From assembly GCF_002197665.1 (NCBI RefSeq), contig NZ_NBBJ01000001.1, forward strand, positions 1-64,000: a stretch of DNA of 64,000 nt. Reading direction: 5' to 3'. Source of the DNA: Sphingomonas mucosissima (GTDB lineage: Bacteria > Pseudomonadota > Alphaproteobacteria > Sphingomonadales > Sphingomonadaceae). Each line of letters opens with the position of its first letter. Position 1 is the stretch's first letter. Below, piece after piece: positions 31,751 to 40,770 of the stretch. Below the pieces are notes generated by a model. That model was not told the origin of the DNA, did no database searches, and saw only the letters and a program-made list of their open reading frames with translations. Position numbers and translations under genes: made by a program.

Positions 31751-31978
31751 GTGGACCTGAGTTTTGCCCTTTTTGATCGCCGCGCGCCTCTGGTTGAGCT
31801 TCCGAGCGACCTGGCGGTGCTGCTAGTGGAGATGACGGCGCGGCAGGCCGCGTCACCGACTGCTACCATCTACGCTCGCTCTGCGCGGGTGCGGCTTGAC
31901 TCGCCCTTGTTTGCTCCAGTTGATGGGGCGTTTAACGGTCCTGTTGCTAAGGTTATAATGCAGTGGAAGGACGAATGA
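31751..31978 (+). CDS. Possible small protein, unknown function
   Basis: A 75-codon frame from a GTG start, preceded at some distance by GAGGAA. It reads MDLSFALFDRRAPLVELPSDL... and ends VIMQWKDE; no family is recognised. A perfect TATAAT for the sciP promoter lies inside its last codons, which makes coding less certain. It could equally be sciP leader or promoter region. Confidence 0.3.
   Translation: MDLSFALFDRRAPLVELPSDLAVLLVEMTARQAASPTATIYARSARVRLDSPLFAPVDGAFNGPVAKVIMQWKDE
31931..31959 (+). promoter_or_regulatory. Possible sciP promoter with CtrA-like half-site
   Basis: A perfect -10 TATAAT lies at 31954-31959, with TTTAAC at 31931-31936 exactly 17 bases upstream. TTTAAC is a weak -35 but resembles the TTAAC half-site of CtrA. 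Transcription would start near 31966, giving a leader of about 110 bases before the sciP ATG. Confidence 0.45.
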
Positions 31979-32079
31979 ACACCCGTTTGCCGTGCGTCCC
32001 CAGGACACCGATACGCGGCGATCGGGCCGTAGTTTCAATTTATGGAGAGGGGGCCCCCGCCCCAAACCGAGGTTAAGCG

Positions 32080-32379
32080 ATGATCGAGAACCAGAAAATT
32101 CGTCCGGCCCGCGTGATTGGGCCACTCGGCGAGCCATTGACGCTCGACACGCTGCCGCCTCCCAATACGACCCGCTGGGTGGTTCGGCGCAAGGCTGAAG
32201 TAGTGGCCGCGGTGAACGGGGGGCTGCTGACGGTCGACGAAGTGTGCAACCGTTATGGCTTGACGGTTGAGGAGTTCGCCAGTTGGCAGCGTGCGATCGA
32301 CCGCTCCGGCATGCCCGGTCTGCGGGTGACGCGCATCCAGCATTACAAGTCCTTATACGAGCGCCAGCAGAAGTTCTGA
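32080..32379 (+). CDS. sciP: CtrA inhibitor SciP (DUF1153)
   Basis: Small helix-turn-helix cell-cycle regulator, 99 residues. In Caulobacter SciP binds CtrA or DNA and blocks CtrA-driven transcription in early cells. The motif set is ENQKIRPARVIGPLGEPLTLDTLPPPNTTRWVVRRKAEVVAAVNGGLLT, then VDEVCNRYGLTVEEFASWQRAIDR, a HTH, and LRVTRIQHYKS at the end, all diagnostic for DUF1153. The ribosome site is GAGGTTAAGCG before the ATG. Another regulator of the same network, trcR, is in the window at 59880. Confidence 0.93.
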   Translation: MIENQKIRPARVIGPLGEPLTLDTLPPPNTTRWVVRRKAEVVAAVNGGLLTVDEVCNRYGLTVEEFASWQRAIDRSGMPGLRVTRIQHYKSLYERQQKF

Positions 32380-32472
32380 CAGGCGGGTTACGCCCCCGGA
32401 ACAAATATGCCCTGTCGAGAGTCTTTTCCCCAGCACGCGGCCAGTCGGGCCGTTAACGCAGGGGAGTGAGTT

Positions 32473-32730
32473 ATGGGTATTATTCTCTGGTTGATTGTCG
32501 GCGGTGTGATTGGCTGGCTGGCCAGCATCATAATGCGTACCGACGCGCAGCAAGGCATTTTTCTGAACATCGTCGTGGGTATCGTCGGCGCGTTCATCGG
32601 CGGTCTGGTTATCTCGGGTGGTTCGATCAATAACGCGCCGCTGACGCTTACGTCGTTCCTGGTTTCGCTGCTCGGTGCAGTGATCCTGCTCGCAATCGTT
32701 AACCTCGTCCGTCGGGGTAGCGTGCGCTAA
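32473..32730 (+). CDS. GlsB/YeaQ/YmgE family stress membrane protein
   Basis: An 85-residue small inner-membrane protein of the transglycosylase-associated (YmgE/GlsB) family, three helices. It begins MGIILWLIVGGVIGWLASIIMR, then IVVGIVGAFIGGLVIS and LVSLLGAVILLAIVNLVRR. The family is linked to stress response but has no proven activity. The ribosome site is GGGGAG shortly before the ATG. A very strong terminator follows 18 bases after the stop, so it is the last gene of its transcript and probably a single-gene unit. Confidence 0.9.
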   Translation: MGIILWLIVGGVIGWLASIIMRTDAQQGIFLNIVVGIVGAFIGGLVISGGSINNAPLTLTSFLVSLLGAVILLAIVNLVRRGSVR

Positions 32731-32748
32731 GAGCAGGCGAAGAATGGA

Positions 32749-32786
32749 ACAACGGCCGCCCGGCAACGGGCGGCCGTTGTCTTTTG
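32749..32786 (+). terminator. Strong intrinsic terminator after the glsB-like gene
   Basis: A 14-base perfect stem, left arm 32749-32762 and right arm 32767-32780, closes on a GCAA tetraloop, followed by CTTTTG. Length and GNRA loop make it very stable. Confidence 0.92.
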
Positions 32787-32835
32787 GGGGTAGTGCAGCA
32801 TCGGCCCCGTCGCGCCGATGCTGCATTGGCACCGT

Positions 32836-33564
32836 TTACTTCAGCAGAAAACGAACGTTTACCGTCGCACTGACCGTTGTTTCGCCGGCAAGAACCGGCG
32901 TTTGTGCGTCTGACGCCATTTCGGCCCTTGCATGAAGAACCGGCGGCCGGGGATTGTTGCCGCGGTCTTCGCCCGATTCTTCAATCGAGACGATCCGGTC
33001 TACCCGCAGCCCCGCCGCCTGGGCATAAAGCGCCGCGCGTGCCCGCGCCTGCTTCACCGCTTCGATCCGAGCCGCGTCCAATGCTGCGGCGGGCTTGTCG
33101 ATCAACATTTGCGGTCCGTCGATCTGGTTGGCGCCGGCCTTTACAAGGGCATCGAGCACGCCACCGCTTTTCGCCACCTCGCGAAACTTCACTGATACGG
33201 TGTTCGTCGCCTGGTACCCCGTGATGACTGGCGGCTGGTTCTCGCCGTAGCGATACTGCGGAGACAGGCCGACATTTGCCGTCATGATGTCACGGGACGC
33301 GATGCCCGCAGACCGGAGCGCGGCGACGATCCGCTCCATTCGGCCCGAGTTCTCGGCAACCGCGGCCGCCGCCGTCGCGGCCTGTGTCACGACGCCCGCA
33401 CGGATAACAGCGACGTCCGGCACGCGTGACACCTCACCCGTAGCAGTGATGTTCAACACCGTCGCGTCCGGCAGGATCAGCGGCTGAACGCTGACTTGTG
33501 CTGCTGCCGGCGCGGATGCCCCGGCCAGGGCGGCCATCGCCAGTGTGACTATCGAGTAACGCAT
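32836..33564 (-). CDS. Periplasmic SIMPL domain protein (DUF541)
   Basis: A 242-residue exported protein of the SIMPL (DUF541/YggE-like) family. The N-terminus is a signal peptide (MRYSIVTLAMAALAGASAPAAAQ). The family pattern follows: ITATGEVSRVPDVAVIRAGVVTQAATAAAAVAENSGRMERIVAALRSAGI, then DIMTANVGLSPQYRY, ITGYQATNTVSVKFREV, and the C-terminal RARAALYAQAAGLRVDRIVSIEE. These proteins are linked to oxidative stress but lack a known activity. The start is ATG 33564; the codons before it are not signal-like. It converges with the glsB-like gene and is divergent from the RND operon. Confidence 0.9.
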   Translation of the reverse strand: MRYSIVTLAMAALAGASAPAAAQVSVQPLILPDATVLNITATGEVSRVPDVAVIRAGVVTQAATAAAAVAENSGRMERIVAALRSAGIASRDIMTANVGLSPQYRYGENQPPVITGYQATNTVSVKFREVAKSGGVLDALVKAGANQIDGPQMLIDKPAAALDAARIEAVKQARARAALYAQAAGLRVDRIVSIEESGEDRGNNPRPPVLHARAEMASDAQTPVLAGETTVSATVNVRFLLK

Positions 33565-33778
33565 CAGGCAAAATCTCCGTTGGGAAACGCTTCGGCCCTT
33601 CTTGAACACGCCTGATCAACGCAGGCTGAACAGCGGACTGCTTGCTGCCGGTTGGTGAATCTGTCATTCCGCATTCGGGGAAAGCCGGTGCTTGAGCCCG
33701 GTGACTTATTCATATAACACAGCTGCAGATCAATGTAGTGCCGGTCGCCGAAAGCCGCCGGAGCGGGATGTAGGGCGC

Positions 33779-34960
33779 ATGAATTATCAAGCCGGCCGGG
33801 TAAGTGGGGACACCGTTCTGATCGAGGGGCCGGACGATCCCGTTGCGCGACGGCGTCGGCGCGTCATGATCATTGCCTTGGTCGCCGTTGCTGCGATCGC
33901 CGTTGCTGCGTTTTTTCTAATGCGCGGTGGCGAGAAGCCACTAGCGGCGAGCGCTGCGTCCGATCAGGCCCCCCGGGTGACCGTGATTGTTCCCGGACGA
34001 GCGGCCGTTGGGCGCACGATCAACGCCAACGGCACGTTGGCTGCTCGGCGCGAAATGCCGGTCGGTGTCGCAGGCGAGGGCGGCATGGTCACCCGGGTTC
34101 TGGTGGAGCCGGGCCAATGGGTACAGGCCGGGCAGGTGCTGGCCACGGTTGATCGATCGGTGCAGACCCAGACGGCGCAAAGCCTTGCGGCCCAGGTGAA
34201 TGTCGCCCAGGCCGACCTGACTCTGGCCCAATCCGAACTGCAACGCGCCCAGCAACTTGTTGATCGCGGCTTCATCAGCGAGGCGGATGTGCAGCGGCGC
34301 ATCGCGACCCGTGATGCCGCCGCCGCACGATTGAAGGTCGCATCCGCCACCGCCGCTGAGCAGCGCGCCCGCAATCAGCGGCTGGACATTCGCGCGCCCG
34401 CCGCCGGACTGGTGCTCACGCGTGAGGTGGAGCCGGGCCAGATCATCAGTTCAGCGTCCGGCACCCTCTTCCGCATGGCCAAGGGTGGCGAGATGGAGAT
34501 GCGAGCGCAATTGCCGGAGGATGATCTTGTCGCGTTGCCGGTAGGCGCTCGCGCGATGGTGACGCCGGTGGGCAGTAGCCAGTCCTTTGAAGGACAGGTC
34601 TGGCAAGTATCGCCGGTGATCGATCCCCAGACGCGCCAAGGCATCGCACGCATCGCGCTACGCTATGATTCAGCGCTGCGGCCGGGCGGCTTCGCCTCCG
34701 CGGTGATTGGCGGCGGCGGCGCAACCATGCCGGGGCTGCCGCAGTCGGCAATCCTTAGCGACGAAAAGGGTAATTTCGTCTATGTCGCCGATAAGGACAA
34801 TGTGGTTCGCCGCCGCGACGTGCGGCTCGGCACGGTAAACGACGATTCCGTAACGATCGCTTCCGGGTTGGACGGCAGCGAGCGTGTGGTAGTTTCCGCA
34901 GGCGCATTCCTGAATCCGGGGCAGAAGATTGCCCCGGTTCGGGGCAAGCCGGGAGTGTGA
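33779..34960 (+). CDS. RND efflux periplasmic adaptor subunit
   Basis: Membrane fusion protein of a tripartite RND exporter, 393 residues. After a basic N-terminus there is one membrane helix (VMIIALVAVAAIAVAAFFLM). The lipoyl half-motif is VAGEGGMVTRVLVEPGQWVQAGQVLATVD, followed by a coiled-coil hairpin rich in Ala, Gln and Arg (QVNVAQADLTLAQSELQRAQQLVDRGFISEADVQRR), and the second half-motif near LTREVEPGQIIS. The C-terminal beta-barrel and membrane-proximal domains follow. It is four bases from the RND pump gene. No outer membrane TolC-type gene is adjacent. Confidence 0.93.
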   Translation: MNYQAGRVSGDTVLIEGPDDPVARRRRRVMIIALVAVAAIAVAAFFLMRGGEKPLAASAASDQAPRVTVIVPGRAAVGRTINANGTLAARREMPVGVAGEGGMVTRVLVEPGQWVQAGQVLATVDRSVQTQTAQSLAAQVNVAQADLTLAQSELQRAQQLVDRGFISEADVQRRIATRDAAAARLKVASATAAEQRARNQRLDIRAPAAGLVLTREVEPGQIISSASGTLFRMAKGGEMEMRAQLPEDDLVALPVGARAMVTPVGSSQSFEGQVWQVSPVIDPQTRQGIARIALRYDSALRPGGFASAVIGGGGATMPGLPQSAILSDEKGNFVYVADKDNVVRRRDVRLGTVNDDSVTIASGLDGSERVVVSAGAFLNPGQKIAPVRGKPGV

Positions 34961-34964
34961 CGGC

Positions 34965-37900
34965 ATGAATTTCCGCAATATCTCGGCTTGGTCGATCCGC
35001 AATCCGGTTCCCACCATTGTTCTGTTCGTGATCCTGACCGTTGCGGGGATCGTCAGCTTCATCGGCATGGATATCAACCGTGAGCCGGATATCGACTTTC
35101 CGGCCGTTGCGGTGGAGATCACCCAGCCGGGCGCAGCGCCGAGCGAGCTGGAAACTCAGATCACACAACGCGTCGAGGCAGCGGTGCGCACGGTTGAAGG
35201 CGTCGATGAACTGCAATCCTTCGTCAGCGAAGGCAATTCCACGACGATGGTGCAGCTCGACATCGGGACGCCGGTGGATCGTGCCGTCAACGAGGTGCGC
35301 GATGCCGTAACCCAGATCCGGTCGAACCTGCCTGAGGGTATCCTTGAGCCGCAGATCAGCCGCGTAAAGATCAACGACGACGATCTTGGCAGCTATTCGG
35401 CCATTGGCACGGACATGACGGTGGAGCAGCTGAGCTGGTACATCGACAATACCGTTTCCAAGGAACTGCTCTCGGTCGAGGGCATGGGCGGCGTCGAGCG
35501 TAACGGGGGCGTGGACCGCGAAATCCGCGTGATCCTCGATCCGGGGAAGCTCGCGGCCTATGGCCTGACTGCGACGCAGATCAACCAACAGCTCCGTCAG
35601 GTGAATCTGAACGCGGCAGGGGGCCGCGCCGAAGTTGCGGGTGCCGAGCAGTCGGTTCGTGTGCTTGGCAATGCGCAGAACGCCTATGATCTGGGTGAGA
35701 CGCAGATCATCGCAGGCAATGGACGCACCATCAAGCTGAGCGCTGTAGCCACCGTGCGTGATCTGTATGCCGAGCAGCGCACCGCGGCGGGCGTGGACGG
35801 CAAGCCAGTCATCACGTTCGATTTTAAGCGTGCAAAGGGCTATTCGGAAGTCACCGTCTTTCAAGAGGCGCAGAAGAAGCTAGCGGAGCTCGAAAAGCGC
35901 AATCCGCAGGTCAAGTTCCAGCTGCGCATCGACGGTTCGAAATATGCCGTCGAGCAATATCAGAGCGCGGTTCAGGCAATGGTCGAGGGCGCTGTGCTCG
36001 CCGTGTTCGTCGTATTCCTGTTCCTGCGCGATAAGCGGGCGACCTTCATCTCGGCGCTTGCCATTCCGCTGTCGGCAATCCCGGCCTTTTGGTTCATGGA
36101 CCTGATGGGCTTCTCGCTGAACAGCATGACGCTGCTCGCGCTCAGCCTTGTCGCCGGCGTGCTGGTCGATGACGCGATCGTGGAGATCGAGAACATCGTC
36201 CGGCACATGCGCATGGGCAAATCTGCCTATCAAGCGTCCATCGACGCGGCTGATGAGATCGGGCTTGCCGTGCTGGCAACGACGATGGCGATCGTTGCGG
36301 TGTTCTTGCCGGTAGCGCTGATGCCGGGCGTTTCGGGACAGTTTTTCAAGAACTTCGGCATGACCGTGGTTGTCGCCGTGCTGATGAGCCTTGCGGTTGC
36401 GCGCATGATCACGCCGATGATCGCCGCCTACTTTCTAAAATCGGCCGGCCCGGAATCGCATGGCGAGGGGCGCCTTATGGACCTCTACATGGTGGTTTTG
36501 CGCTGGACACTTGATCCCGGCAAATCACTTGCGGTGCGTGCGCGCGGCGGTCTGCGGCGGCTCACCGGCTACATCCACGACCATCGCATCTGGACGATCG
36601 GGATCGGCGGCGTCGCCTTTGTGCTAACCGTGCTGGGTTTCGCCAGCTTGCCGATGCAGTTCCAGCCGTCGATTGATCAGGAGCGCTCGACCGTTACGAT
36701 CACCATGGCGCCTGGCGCGACGCTGGCGCAGACGCAAAAGGTCGTGAACCAGGTTTATGATCTGCTCAGCCGCCAACCAGAGGTCGAGACGACGTATACC
36801 CGGACCTTCGTGGGCAACGGCCGTGTCACCGTTCAGTTCAAGGAAAAACCCAAACTGAACGATCGGATCGGTGCGTTCTTTGGCGGCGATATCGGCGACA
36901 AGCGCGAGAAGACTTCTACCGAGTTCGAGCGCTCGCTGGCGCCTGCGCTCGCAAAGATCCCTGACGCGCGCGTGAACTTCCAGTCTCAATTTGGCTGGGG
37001 CGACAACAATCGCGACGTGTCGGTCACCTTGGGAAGCGATGATCCCGTGTTGTTGCGGCAGACGGCGGACCGGATCGTGCGCGATATGGCCGGTATTTCC
37101 GGCTTCTTGGCGCCCCGGATCGCAGGTGATCTCAATCGGCCGGAGATCGTCATCAAGCCGCGGCTGGACCTTGCCGCTGATTTGGGGGTGACCACCAGCG
37201 CGCTCTCCAGCGCTATCCGAATCGCCACTCTCGGCGATATCGACCAGAACAGCGCGCGTTTCTCGCTGAACGATCGCCAAATCCCGATCCGCGTCGCGCT
37301 CGATCAATCATCGCGTACGCATATGGCAACGATCCGGAACTTGCCCGTCCCGACGCAAAACGGTGGTTCGGTGCCGCTTTCCGTGGTTGCTGACATCGGC
37401 TTCGGGTCAGGTCCGACGAAGATCAACCGGCTGAACCAGCAACGCCAGTTGACCATCGGCGCGGATCTCGCCCCAGGATTGATCCTGTCAGACGCGATGA
37501 AGAAGGTGGACCAGCTGCCGTCGATGAAGAACCTGCCGCTGAGCGTGCAGCGTATGAGCGTTGGTCAGGCGAAGTGGCAGATGGAGATGTTGATCAACTT
37601 CGTCATCGCCGTGATTGCGGGCGTATTCCTGGTCTTCTCCGTCCTGGTGCTGTTGTACCGCCGCCTGTTGCCACCGCTGGTGAACATGGGCTCGCTGCTG
37701 CTGGCCCCACTGGGCGGCGTACTTGCGCTGATCATCACTGGGCATCCGCTTTCCATGCCTGTGTTCATCGGGCTTCTCATGCTGCTGGGCATCGTCGCCA
37801 AGAATTCGATCCTGCTGATCGACTTCGCGCTGGAGGAGATGCACGCCGGCGTGCCGATCTATGATGCGGTGGTGGACGCCGGGCACAAGCGCGCCCAACC

Positions 37901-38231
37901 GATCGTGATGACCACCGTGGCGATGGTCGCCGGCATGGTGCCCACGGCTTTGGCGCTGACCGGCGACGGGGCGTGGCGCGCGCCGATGGGCATCGTCGTG
38001 ATTGGCGGCCTCATCGTGTCGACGGTGCTGACGCTGCTGATCGTGCCGGCCTCGTTCAGTCTGTCCGTTGGTATCGAGCGTCGCATTGGGCCTTGGCTGG
38101 GACGCAAGCTGTTGACCTATCAGCCAGGAGACGACGACGCGCTTGCGATCGATCATGCAGGGCCGAGTGGCACGCTGCCGCCGCCGCGCGGGCGCATCGG
38201 CTATCGCGACGGCGACATGCCGGCGGAATGA
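34965..38231 (+). CDS. RND family efflux permease
   Basis: Proton-driven inner membrane pump of the HAE-type RND superfamily, 1088 residues with 12 predicted helices. It opens NISAWSIRNPVPTIVLFVILTVAGIVSFIGM. The helix 4 motif is LLALSLVAGVLVDDAIVEIENIVRHM, with the proton-relay Asp pair (DD). Repeat features in the second half include FIGLLMLLGIVAKNSILLIDFALEE. The large periplasmic loops hold the substrate pockets. Substrates are unknown; related proteins export lipophilic drugs or solvents. The adaptor gene directly precedes it in the same operon. Confidence 0.95.
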   Translation: MNFRNISAWSIRNPVPTIVLFVILTVAGIVSFIGMDINREPDIDFPAVAVEITQPGAAPSELETQITQRVEAAVRTVEGVDELQSFVSEGNSTTMVQLDIGTPVDRAVNEVRDAVTQIRSNLPEGILEPQISRVKINDDDLGSYSAIGTDMTVEQLSWYIDNTVSKELLSVEGMGGVERNGGVDREIRVILDPGKLAAYGLTATQINQQLRQVNLNAAGGRAEVAGAEQSVRVLGNAQNAYDLGETQIIAGNGRTIKLSAVATVRDLYAEQRTAAGVDGKPVITFDFKRAKGYSEVTVFQEAQKKLAELEKRNPQVKFQLRIDGSKYAVEQYQSAVQAMVEGAVLAVFVVFLFLRDKRATFISALAIPLSAIPAFWFMDLMGFSLNSMTLLALSLVAGVLVDDAIVEIENIVRHMRMGKSAYQASIDAADEIGLAVLATTMAIVAVFLPVALMPGVSGQFFKNFGMTVVVAVLMSLAVARMITPMIAAYFLKSAGPESHGEGRLMDLYMVVLRWTLDPGKSLAVRARGGLRRLTGYIHDHRIWTIGIGGVAFVLTVLGFASLPMQFQPSIDQERSTVTITMAPGATLAQTQKVVNQVYDLLSRQPEVETTYTRTFVGNGRVTVQFKEKPKLNDRIGAFFGGDIGDKREKTSTEFERSLAPALAKIPDARVNFQSQFGWGDNNRDVSVTLGSDDPVLLRQTADRIVRDMAGISGFLAPRIAGDLNRPEIVIKPRLDLAADLGVTTSALSSAIRIATLGDIDQNSARFSLNDRQIPIRVALDQSSRTHMATIRNLPVPTQNGGSVPLSVVADIGFGSGPTKINRLNQQRQLTIGADLAPGLILSDAMKKVDQLPSMKNLPLSVQRMSVGQAKWQMEMLINFVIAVIAGVFLVFSVLVLLYRRLLPPLVNMGSLLLAPLGGVLALIITGHPLSMPVFIGLLMLLGIVAKNSILLIDFALEEMHAGVPIYDAVVDAGHKRAQPIVMTTVAMVAGMVPTALALTGDGAWRAPMGIVVIGGLIVSTVLTLLIVPASFSLSVGIERRIGPWLGRKLLTYQPGDDDALAIDHAGPSGTLPPPRGRIGYRDGDMPAE

Positions 38232-38268
38232 GGCTTGAACAAACCCCCGTCTGGGGGATTGTTCGGGC

Positions 38269-39534
38269 ATGATCTCTGTTGCGCTACGGCGCCCATTGCC
38301 GACTCGCGCGCCCGCCGGGCTGGTGCGCATGCGCGTGATCGCCACTGGCATGCTGATCGCCATGGCAGCAGCCTTTCTGCTCGCCCGGGCGCTGGATGAT
38401 GTTCATCCCGGCTGGGGATTCGTGCGGGCCTTTGCGGAGGCGGCCATGGTTGGCGGCCTGGCGGACTGGTTTGCGGTGACCGCGCTGTTCCGCCATCCAC
38501 TCGGGCTTCCGATCCCGCACACCGCCATCATTCCGCAGAACAAGGATCGTATTGGCGATCAACTCGCGGCCTTCCTGCGCGACTATTTTCTGATCCCTCC
38601 CGTTGTCGCCCGTCGAATGCGCAGGATGGATGTGGCGAGCGCCGCCGGCCGTTGGTTGGCAAGCCCGTCGGCCGGTGGCAAGCGTGTGACCCGCGGTGCG
38701 TCGCGCCTAGCCGTGGAGGTGCTTCAAGCGCTTGATCAGGAGCGGCTCGGCGGGATGGTGCGGGGCGCCATGGTTCAGCAGGTGCGCCGTATCGAGCTGT
38801 CGCCTCTCTTAGGCCGGGCGCTTGAAGCTGCCATGGCAGAAAACCGGCACCAGCCCCTGCTGGACGGCGTCGTGCGCTGGGCAGGTCGCGTCCTTGAGGC
38901 GAACCAGCAGGTCGTACGCAACATGGTGCATGAGCGGGCTGGCACGATCCTTCGCTGGACGGGCCTTGATGAAACGATCGCAAACAAGATCATCGATGGC
39001 CTCGACAAGATGCTGGCGGACATGGCGGAGCAACCCGATCACCCGCTGCGCACCAAGGCGGAGGAGGGGCTGGCGACCCTGGCCCGGGATCTCCAGCACA
39101 AGCCGGAAATGCAGGAGCGAGTCGAATCGTTGAAGCACGCATTGCTGGAAAACCCCGCGATGCAAAGCTGGATCAACGGCCTATGGGAGCAGGCACGCCA
39201 AGCCATGTTGCGCGCCGCCCGCGATCCCGAACGGCTCCTGTCGGGCGGGATAGGCGACATGCTCCGCCAGCTTGGACAGACCCTGGAAGATGATGCGCGG
39301 CTTCGTAATACGCTGAACCGCTATATTCGCCGGGTCGCGGTGGGTACGGCGGCGGACTATGGCGACGTCATCGTGGGGCTGGTATCCGAGACGGTGCGCG
39401 GCTGGGATGCGCAAACCATTACTCAACGGCTGGAACATTCGGTTGGCAAAGACCTCCAGTTCATCAGGATCAACGGAACGTTGGTGGGCGGGGCCGTCGG
39501 CCTCGTGATCCACTCAATTGACGTGCTGCTCTGA
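38269..39534 (+). CDS. DUF445 family membrane-anchored protein
   Basis: A 421-residue protein of the DUF445/YjiN family. It begins with basic residues and a helix (VIATGMLIAMAAAFLLARAL), then the characteristic WGFVRAFAEAAMVGGLADWFAVTALFRHPLGLPIPHTAIIPQNKDRIGDQLAAFLRDYF. A long alpha-helical cytoplasmic or periplasmic part rich in Gln, Arg and Leu follows. It ends in a second hydrophobic segment (LVGGAVGLVIHSIDVLL). The function is unknown. It starts 37 bases after the RND pump stop, so it may be in the same transcript. Confidence 0.9.
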   Translation: MISVALRRPLPTRAPAGLVRMRVIATGMLIAMAAAFLLARALDDVHPGWGFVRAFAEAAMVGGLADWFAVTALFRHPLGLPIPHTAIIPQNKDRIGDQLAAFLRDYFLIPPVVARRMRRMDVASAAGRWLASPSAGGKRVTRGASRLAVEVLQALDQERLGGMVRGAMVQQVRRIELSPLLGRALEAAMAENRHQPLLDGVVRWAGRVLEANQQVVRNMVHERAGTILRWTGLDETIANKIIDGLDKMLADMAEQPDHPLRTKAEEGLATLARDLQHKPEMQERVESLKHALLENPAMQSWINGLWEQARQAMLRAARDPERLLSGGIGDMLRQLGQTLEDDARLRNTLNRYIRRVAVGTAADYGDVIVGLVSETVRGWDAQTITQRLEHSVGKDLQFIRINGTLVGGAVGLVIHSIDVLL

Positions 39535-39672
39535 CCCGAAGCTTCCCATTTCTATTTTTCAGCGAAAGGCGCGTTGAGCGCCTTGAACGCAGCGTAGCGC
39601 TAGTCATGCAACAAGCGGTGGCACTGCACGTTCGTCTTGCCGAGCTGCGGAGTTTTCCGCAAAGGGTGGGGA

Positions 39673-40770
39673 ATGGGCAGATTGGCCGAATTCAGCGAGG
39701 AAGAAGGCAAGCTGCGCTTTACCGGCGACTTGCTGCTCGCCCGGCTGGGCGATCTTCCCGGCCGACTTGACGCAGTCGCTGCTCCGGTGTCGCAGCTTGA
39801 TCTCTCCGACGTCGGTCGAATGGACACGATCGGCGCATGGGTCGTGTATCGCTTTGCCAAAAAGCAAGGCGCCCAGATCACCGGCTTGACGACGGAGAAC
39901 CAGCGCCTTCTCGACCAAGTCGGAAGTGCGGATCAACCAGTCTCGACCCGGCCGGTCTATGTCAGCCCATTCAACCGTGTCCTCGGCGAGGTCGGGGAAG
40001 CGGTGATCATGTCCGGCCGGACCTTAGTTGGCCTTCTCGGCTTCCTCGGCGCCACGGTGCTGGCTTTTATCAACGTGCTCCGTCATCCGCGCCGCTTCCG
40101 TTTCAATGCCACTGTGCAGCGGTTCGAAGTGGTCGGCGTCTCAGCGCTCGGCATCATCGGGTTGATGAGCTTCTTGATCGGGATCGTCATCGCTCAGCAA
40201 GGCGCTGTCCAGTTGCGGCAATTCGGCGCTGAGGTGTTCACGATCAATCTCATTGGCCGCATCACCCTGCGCGAGCTCGGCGTGTTGATGACGGCGATCA
40301 TGGTCGCGGGGCGATCAGGCTCTGCATTCGCGGCTCAGCTAGGCACAATGAAACTCACGGAGGAAGTGGATGCCATGCGCACCATTGGCGTTTCGCCGAT
40401 GGAAGCGCTGGTGCTGCCGCGGACCATCGCCGCAATCGTCCTCATGCCGCTGCTGGGCTTCTACGCGTCGCTGATCTCCATTATCGGAGGCGGCCTGTTG
40501 TGCTGGTGGCAGCTGGAAATCCCGCCTGTTACCTATATCGCGCGCCTGCGTGAGGTTGTGCCCATCACCGATCTTTACGTGGGCCTCATCAAGGCCCCGG
40601 TTTTTGGCGCGATTATCGCGGTCGCGGGCTGCTTCCAGGGCATGCAGGTGGAGGGTGATGCGGAGCAGGTCGGCACGCGGACGACGGCCGCGGTCGTTCA
40701 AGCGATCTTCCTCGTGATCGTGCTCGACGCATTCTTCGCGATTTTCTTTGAGCGGATCGGCTGGATCTGA
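39673..40770 (+). CDS. mlaE: Mla-type ABC permease with fused STAS domain
   Basis: Inner-membrane permease of the MCE lipid transport complex that keeps the outer membrane asymmetric. 365 residues, longer than MlaE of E. coli, because an N-terminal STAS domain (about 1-100: VSQLDLSDVGRMDTIGAWVVYRFAKKQG) is fused to it; in E. coli the STAS protein MlaB is a separate gene. The permease core has VSALGIIGLMSFLIGIVIAQQGAVQL, ITLRELGVLMTAIMVAGRSGSAFAAQLGTMKLTEEVDAM and LPRTIAAIVLMPLLGFYA. It overlaps the ATPase gene by one base. The start at 39673 gives a ribosome site AAAGGGTGGGG. Confidence 0.95.
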   Translation: MGRLAEFSEEEGKLRFTGDLLLARLGDLPGRLDAVAAPVSQLDLSDVGRMDTIGAWVVYRFAKKQGAQITGLTTENQRLLDQVGSADQPVSTRPVYVSPFNRVLGEVGEAVIMSGRTLVGLLGFLGATVLAFINVLRHPRRFRFNATVQRFEVVGVSALGIIGLMSFLIGIVIAQQGAVQLRQFGAEVFTINLIGRITLRELGVLMTAIMVAGRSGSAFAAQLGTMKLTEEVDAMRTIGVSPMEALVLPRTIAAIVLMPLLGFYASLISIIGGGLLCWWQLEIPPVTYIARLREVVPITDLYVGLIKAPVFGAIIAVAGCFQGMQVEGDAEQVGTRTTAAVVQAIFLVIVLDAFFAIFFERIGWI

